Source: Nitrospiria bacterium
GTDB lineage: Bacteria > Nitrospirota > CAKKRA01 > 9FT-COMBO-42-15
Length of the DNA: 8,838 bases
NCBI GenBank assembly: GCA_919902475.1
Contig: CAKKRA010000106.1
Location: 1-8,838, forward strand
Reading direction: 5' to 3'
The translations under genes were made by a program, and so were the position numbers. The notes below the pieces were generated by a model. The model was not told where the DNA came from and searched no databases. It saw nothing but the letters and a program-made list of their open reading frames with translations. This document shows, piece after piece, positions 4,563-8,838 of this stretch; the stretch's first letter is position 1; each line of letters opens with the position of its first letter.

Positions 4563-7500
4563 ATGAAAGAAAATAATATGTGTCATTTAGGTTTGGACGC
4601 AGGGTCGGTAAGCTTAAAGACAGTAGTTATTGACAGCGAAAAGAATATAATTGAGGAGCATTATAACAGGACAAAGGGACAGCCGTTAAAGGTTGCAGTT
4701 GATGTACTTTCTGATATCCTGACAAGGATACCAAAGGAGAAAATTTCCAAGATAGGGGTGACAGGTTCAGCAGGAAAGCTCGTGAGCGACCTGATAGGCG
4801 GCAATTTTATAAATGAGGTTATTGCCCAGGCAAAGGCAATGGAGCATTTTCATCCGGATGTAAGGACAGTCATTGAGATGGGCGGGGAGGATTCAAAGCT
4901 CATCTTGTTAAAATTTAATGAGGCTACCAAAAAGGTAGAGATTGCAGATTTTGCCATGAACGGCGTCTGCGCCGCTGGCACAGGCTCATTCCTTGACCAG
5001 CAGGCAACAAGGCTCGGCTTTAACATTGAAGAGTTCAGCAAGACAGCCTTAAAATCCAAAAATCCGCCGCGTATTGCAGGAAGGTGCAGTGTCTTTGCAA
5101 AATCTGACATGATACACCTCCAGCAGATAGCAACCCCGGACTATGATATTATCGGAGGCCTCTGTTATGCAATGGCGAGGAATTTCAAGAGCACAATAGG
5201 AAAGGGCAAGGACTTTATTAAGCCGGTATCGTTTCAGGGCGGTGTTGCAGCAAATGAAGGCATGAGAAAGGCCTTTGAAGACATACTCGGCCTGAAAGAA
5301 GGCGAGCTGATTATACCAAAGCATTTTTATTTTATGGGCGCCATTGGCGTAATCTTTCATACAATGGAAGATGCAGGCTTTACAGCGAAGTCCCTCGACT
5401 TAGAGAAATTAAAGGATTACCGCGGCTCGCACAATGAAGATGCCAATGCCCCGGCGCCTTTAAAGAAATGCGGAGATGCAAGCCAGATAAAAAAGGATGA
5501 TAAGAAGAATTTTATTACGCTTTCTGCTGACAACAAGATAGACAGCTATCTTGGGATTGATGTCGGCTCTGTAAGCACAAATGTTGTGGTTATTGATGAA
5601 AAAAATAATGTCCTTTCAAAAAGATATCTGCCTACAGCAGGAAGGCCCATAGAGGCAGTGAAGCAGGGATTAAAAGAGGTTGGTGACGAGATCGCCCATC
5701 TTGTTAATATTAAGGGGGTCGGCACAACAGGCTCCGGAAGATATCTGACAGGCGATCTGGTTGGCGCAGATGTTGTAAGGAATGAGATTACAGCACAGGC
5801 AACAGCAGCCATCTTTATTGACCCAGAGGTGGATACTATTTTTGAAATAGGCGGACAGGATTCCAAATATATCAGCATAGACAACGGCGCTGTAGTTGAT
5901 TTTGAGATGAACAAGGTCTGCGCTGCAGGAACAGGCTCATTCTTGGAGGAGCAGGCAGAGAGGCTCGGCATCTCCATAAAAAAGCAGTTTGGGAGCCTTG
6001 CCTTAAACTCTTCGTGTCCATCATCATTAGGCGAGAAGTGTACAGTATTTATTGAATCTGACCTTGTGCATCACCAGCAGAGGGGCGCATCAACTGACCA
6101 GCTTGTCGCTGGTTTGAGCTATTCTATTGTTCACAATTATCTGAACAGGGTTGTTGAAGGCAGAAGGATTGGAAACAGGATATTCTTCCAGGGCGGTGTT
6201 GCAGCGAATGCAGGCGTTGTTTCTGCCTTTGAACAGGTGACAGGAAAAAAGATGATAGTGCCGGAGCACCACGATGTTACCGGCGCAATCGGAGTTGCCA
6301 TGCTTGCCAAGAAGCACAAAAACCAAAAGAGCAGATTTAAAGGTTTTGACCTTTCACAAAAGAAATATGAAATTTCCACGTTTGAGTGCAGGGACTGTTC
6401 AAATGTCTGCGAAATCAGACAGGTGAGTGTTGAAGGCGAAAAGCCGCTTTATTACGGCAGCAGATGCGAGAAGTATGATATAGATGAGAGCAAGAAAAAG
6501 AATAATCTGCCTGATCTTTTTGAGGAGAGAAACAAGATGCTTCTTACTGCCTATCATCAGGGAAAGGGCAAGGTAAAGGAGGATGCAAAGAGGATTGGCA
6601 TACCGAGGGCGCTCTTCTTTTATGAGCTCCTTCCAATGTGGAGGGCATTCTTTACAGAGCTTGGCTTCAAGGTTGTGCTTTCAGACCAGTCTAATAAGGA
6701 TGTAATCCATAAGGGCATTGAAAAGGTGGTTGCAGAGCAGTGCTTCCCTGTTAAGGTGATTCACGGCCATCTTTTAAATCTTATGGAAAAGGGCGTTGAT
6801 TATATCTTTCTCCCGAGCTTTATCAATCTAAAGAGAAAGAATCCAAAGCTTGAACACAGCCAGGCCTGCCCGTATGTGCAGGCAGTGCCTTATACTGTCC
6901 GTTCTGCAATTGAGTTTGAAAAGAATGGCGTTAAACTTCTCGATCCGCCGATAGAGCTCGGCTATGAGAGAAAGATTTTTATAAAGACCTTATATAAGCT
7001 CGGAGAAGAGCTCGGCAGGAAAAAATCTGAGATAGATGCAGCATGGGATGTTGCTGAGGCGTCTCAGGAGAATTTCTATAATGCAGTGCAGAAAAGGGGC
7101 AAGGAGATATTAGACGGCCTCAAGCCGGGTGAAAGGGCAATTGTAATTGTAAGCAGGCCGTATAACGGCTGCGACCCTGAGATCAGCCTTCATCTTCCGC
7201 AAAAGCTGAAGGATTTGGGCACCATTGCCATACCAATGGACTTTCTACCCCTTGATGATGTTGATATTCAGGACAGGCAGGATATGTACTGGAAATCCGG
7301 CCAGAGGATTTTAGCGGCAGCGCATATCATAACAACTAATCCGATGCTTTATGCATTATATATTACAAATTTCTCATGCGGCCCTGATTCTTTTATTGCG
7401 CATTTTTTCAGGGACAAAATGAAAGGCAAACCATACCTTCAGATAGAGATTGACGAACACAGCGCAGATGCAGGCGCTATCACAAGGCTTGAAGCGTTCC

Positions 7501-8798
7501 TTGACAGCCTTGAAAATGCAGATAAGAAAAAGGTCAAAGAAGCCAAGGCAAGGCCTGTTCTATATCATGCTGCTGAAGGCAAGAAGAGGAAGATATATCT
7601 TCCTTATATGGCAGACCATGCCTTTGCCATTGCTGCTGCCTTTGAGGCTAATGGCATAGAGGCAGAGGTCCTGCCAGAGCCTGACGAGGTATCATTAAAG
7701 ATGGGCAGAAAGCATACATCAGGAAAGGAATGTGTTCCCGCAGTTATTACTGCAGGCGACGTTGTTAGGCTTACAAAGAAGCATGGTTTTGAACCGGAGA
7801 AATCAGCCTTTTTTATGCCGTCAGGCTGCGGGCCCTGCAGATTCGGCCAATATAACAGGCTGCACAGGCTTATCCTTGACGAGATCGGCCATCTTGACGT
7901 TCCTATTTTTTCGCCGAATCAGGATGAAAATTTCTATAAACACCTCGGCGTTGCCGGAGACAAGTTTGCAAGAATGGCTTGGCAGGGCATTGTTGCAATA
8001 GATGTAATTGAGAAGAGGCTGCGCGAGACAAGGCCTTATGAAAGGAATAAGGGCGAGTCAGATGAGATTTATCAATACTATTTAAAGAGGATATACGATG
8101 CTATCAGGGGCAATCAGGGGATTATGCCTTTAATGGAAGAGGCCGCAGCGCGTTTTGATGATATCCAGACAGACAAACAGGAAAAGCCTGTTATTGGAAT
8201 CGTCGGCGAGATATATCTGAGAAGCAATAAATTTGCAAATGAGAATATAGTAAAAAAGATAGAATCGCTCGGCGGCGAGGCATGGATGCCGTCCATGACA
8301 GAGTGGTTCTTTTATACCAACTTTACCTCAATGGAGAGAAGCCTCAAGAAAAAGAGCTACGGCTCCTTTCTTAAGCTCTACCTTACAAACTTTGTTCAAA
8401 GGAGGGATGAGCATAAGATTGCAAGGCCGTTTGAACACGGCTTAAGGAATAATCATGAGCCTACTATTAAGGAGACAATCGATTTTGCAAGCCCATATCT
8501 GCACAAGAGCTTTGAAGGCGAGGCGATATTGAGCGTTGGAAAGGCAGTAGATTTTTATAAAAAGGGCGTGAGCGGCATAGTAAATGTAATGCCCTTTACC
8601 TGTATGCCCGGTACAATCGTCGGCGCAATCCTGAAAAGATTCAGGGAGGAGTATAATAATATTCCTTGCCTGAATATGGCCTATGACGGACAGAAGGATA
8701 CAAACAGCACAACAAGGCTTGAGGCATTCGTACACCAGACCCGGCACTATATGCTTCAGCAGAAGCAGGCTGGCGGCAACGGACATGACAGCAAGTAA
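4563..8798 (+). CDS. Giant acyl-CoA dehydratase/reductase activase: two fused activator ATPase domains + DUF2229 + HgdB-like region
   Basis: A 1411-aa cytosolic iron-sulfur protein of the 2-hydroxyglutaryl-CoA dehydratase activator group. Copy 1 of the BcrA/BadF/HgdC-type ATPase spans about 8-270: GLDAGSVSLK (10-19), EMGGEDSK (105-112), NGVCAAGTG with Cys136, AGRCSVFAKSD with Cys175, FQGGVAAN (224-231). Copy 2 spans about 329-583: GIDVGSVSTN, EIGGQDSK, KVCAAGTG with Cys453, EKCTVFIESD with Cys493, FQGGVAAN (542-549). The two Cys per copy match the ligands that bridge one [4Fe-4S] in the HgdC homodimer. A Cys cluster follows (609, 612, 616, 635), then a DUF2229 region (about 678-950, Cys727, 769, 870, 939) and a dehydratase-subunit-like region (about 1008-1390: SGCGPCRFGQYN, PFTCMPG, Cys1369). 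The activator uses ATP hydrolysis to push an electron to a very low potential; here the acceptor is probably the C-terminal half. The substrate is unknown. The reading frame is intact and the family's long form is of this size. Confidence 0.93.
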   Translation: MKENNMCHLGLDAGSVSLKTVVIDSEKNIIEEHYNRTKGQPLKVAVDVLSDILTRIPKEKISKIGVTGSAGKLVSDLIGGNFINEVIAQAKAMEHFHPDVRTVIEMGGEDSKLILLKFNEATKKVEIADFAMNGVCAAGTGSFLDQQATRLGFNIEEFSKTALKSKNPPRIAGRCSVFAKSDMIHLQQIATPDYDIIGGLCYAMARNFKSTIGKGKDFIKPVSFQGGVAANEGMRKAFEDILGLKEGELIIPKHFYFMGAIGVIFHTMEDAGFTAKSLDLEKLKDYRGSHNEDANAPAPLKKCGDASQIKKDDKKNFITLSADNKIDSYLGIDVGSVSTNVVVIDEKNNVLSKRYLPTAGRPIEAVKQGLKEVGDEIAHLVNIKGVGTTGSGRYLTGDLVGADVVRNEITAQATAAIFIDPEVDTIFEIGGQDSKYISIDNGAVVDFEMNKVCAAGTGSFLEEQAERLGISIKKQFGSLALNSSCPSSLGEKCTVFIESDLVHHQQRGASTDQLVAGLSYSIVHNYLNRVVEGRRIGNRIFFQGGVAANAGVVSAFEQVTGKKMIVPEHHDVTGAIGVAMLAKKHKNQKSRFKGFDLSQKKYEISTFECRDCSNVCEIRQVSVEGEKPLYYGSRCEKYDIDESKKKNNLPDLFEERNKMLLTAYHQGKGKVKEDAKRIGIPRALFFYELLPMWRAFFTELGFKVVLSDQSNKDVIHKGIEKVVAEQCFPVKVIHGHLLNLMEKGVDYIFLPSFINLKRKNPKLEHSQACPYVQAVPYTVRSAIEFEKNGVKLLDPPIELGYERKIFIKTLYKLGEELGRKKSEIDAAWDVAEASQENFYNAVQKRGKEILDGLKPGERAIVIVSRPYNGCDPEISLHLPQKLKDLGTIAIPMDFLPLDDVDIQDRQDMYWKSGQRILAAAHIITTNPMLYALYITNFSCGPDSFIAHFFRDKMKGKPYLQIEIDEHSADAGAITRLEAFLDSLENADKKKVKEAKARPVLYHAAEGKKRKIYLPYMADHAFAIAAAFEANGIEAEVLPEPDEVSLKMGRKHTSGKECVPAVITAGDVVRLTKKHGFEPEKSAFFMPSGCGPCRFGQYNRLHRLILDEIGHLDVPIFSPNQDENFYKHLGVAGDKFARMAWQGIVAIDVIEKRLRETRPYERNKGESDEIYQYYLKRIYDAIRGNQGIMPLMEEAAARFDDIQTDKQEKPVIGIVGEIYLRSNKFANENIVKKIESLGGEAWMPSMTEWFFYTNFTSMERSLKKKSYGSFLKLYLTNFVQRRDEHKIARPFEHGLRNNHEPTIKETIDFASPYLHKSFEGEAILSVGKAVDFYKKGVSGIVNVMPFTCMPGTIVGAILKRFREEYNNIPCLNMAYDGQKDTNSTTRLEAFVHQTRHYMLQQKQAGGNGHDSK

Positions 8799-8838
8799 TA
8801 TTTATCTTAATCATTAGTTGAAAAAGGGGACAACATAA
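8799..8838. other. Downstream tail without a recognisable gene
   Basis: The last 40 bases are AT-rich and show no hairpin. AAAAAGGGG near 8820-8828 could be a Shine-Dalgarno sequence for a gene starting just past the window edge, but no start codon is visible at a fitting distance before the sequence ends. Confidence 0.3.

Noticed and set aside
4544..4576. Ten-codon upstream frame ATG...TAA overlapping the activase start
   Set aside because: Its start has no ribosome site and it contains the Shine-Dalgarno of the real gene; more likely coincidence than a regulatory leader peptide.
7450..8001. Two short plus-strand open frames in another frame within the activase gene
   Set aside because: The main frame is continuous through this region with conserved motifs such as SGCGPCRFGQYN, so these are chance frames and not signs of a frameshift.
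4563..8798. Reading the giant protein as a benzoyl-CoA reductase or 2-hydroxyglutaryl-CoA dehydratase
   Set aside because: It shares the activator fold and distant acceptor regions, but no partner subunits or pathway genes are present, so a specific substrate cannot be assigned.

Overview
The window is one continuous + strand gene run from an uncultured-looking bacterium of moderate GC content. Its gene content and repeat types suggest an anaerobic or facultative lineage of the Nitrospirota or former deltaproteobacterial kind. This placement is an inference from general style (AT-leaning codons, palindromic intergenic repeats, a large 2-hydroxyacyl-CoA dehydratase-type activase); no rRNA or other marker is present to confirm it.

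Layout. (1) 2-571: C-terminal half of phosphoglycerate kinase, cut by the window edge. (2) 570-694: a 125-nt imperfect palindromic element that overlaps the pgk stop codon. (3) 725-1477: complete triosephosphate isomerase. (4) 1478-1567: a short intergenic stretch with a candidate sigma70 promoter overlapping the tpiA stop, and four GGATTT repeats. (5) 1568-2872: long NfeD protein (ClpP-class membrane serine protease plus OB-fold). (6) 2861-2940: an 80-nt palindrome that supplies the last codons of nfeD. (7) 2977-3735: stomatin/slipin-type SPFH protein. (8) 3744-3935: 63-aa LapA-domain membrane protein. (9) 3936-4526: MarC-family membrane protein, starting on the base after the previous stop. 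(10) 4563-8798: a 1411-aa protein joining two complete activator ATPase domains to two dehydratase-like regions. (11) 8799-8838: a short tail with no gene.

How the parts relate. pgk and tpiA are consecutive glycolysis/gluconeogenesis genes. NfeD and the slipin form the classic membrane protease/stomatin pair, and they sit with two further small integral membrane proteins in what looks like one transcription unit for membrane upkeep. The giant activase follows after only 36 nt, so it may be the last gene of that unit, although its chemistry (ATP-driven low-potential electron transfer through [4Fe-4S] clusters) is unrelated on its face.

The most interesting object is the activase. Two activator copies, each keeping both cluster-ligand cysteines, are fused in tandem to their probable electron acceptor, so one chain may do what normally takes a homodimeric activator plus a separate dehydratase or reductase. 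This domain architecture is known as a protein family, but its substrate is not known to me. No wholly new system is evident; the two palindromic elements that reach into gene ends are the other points worth a look.
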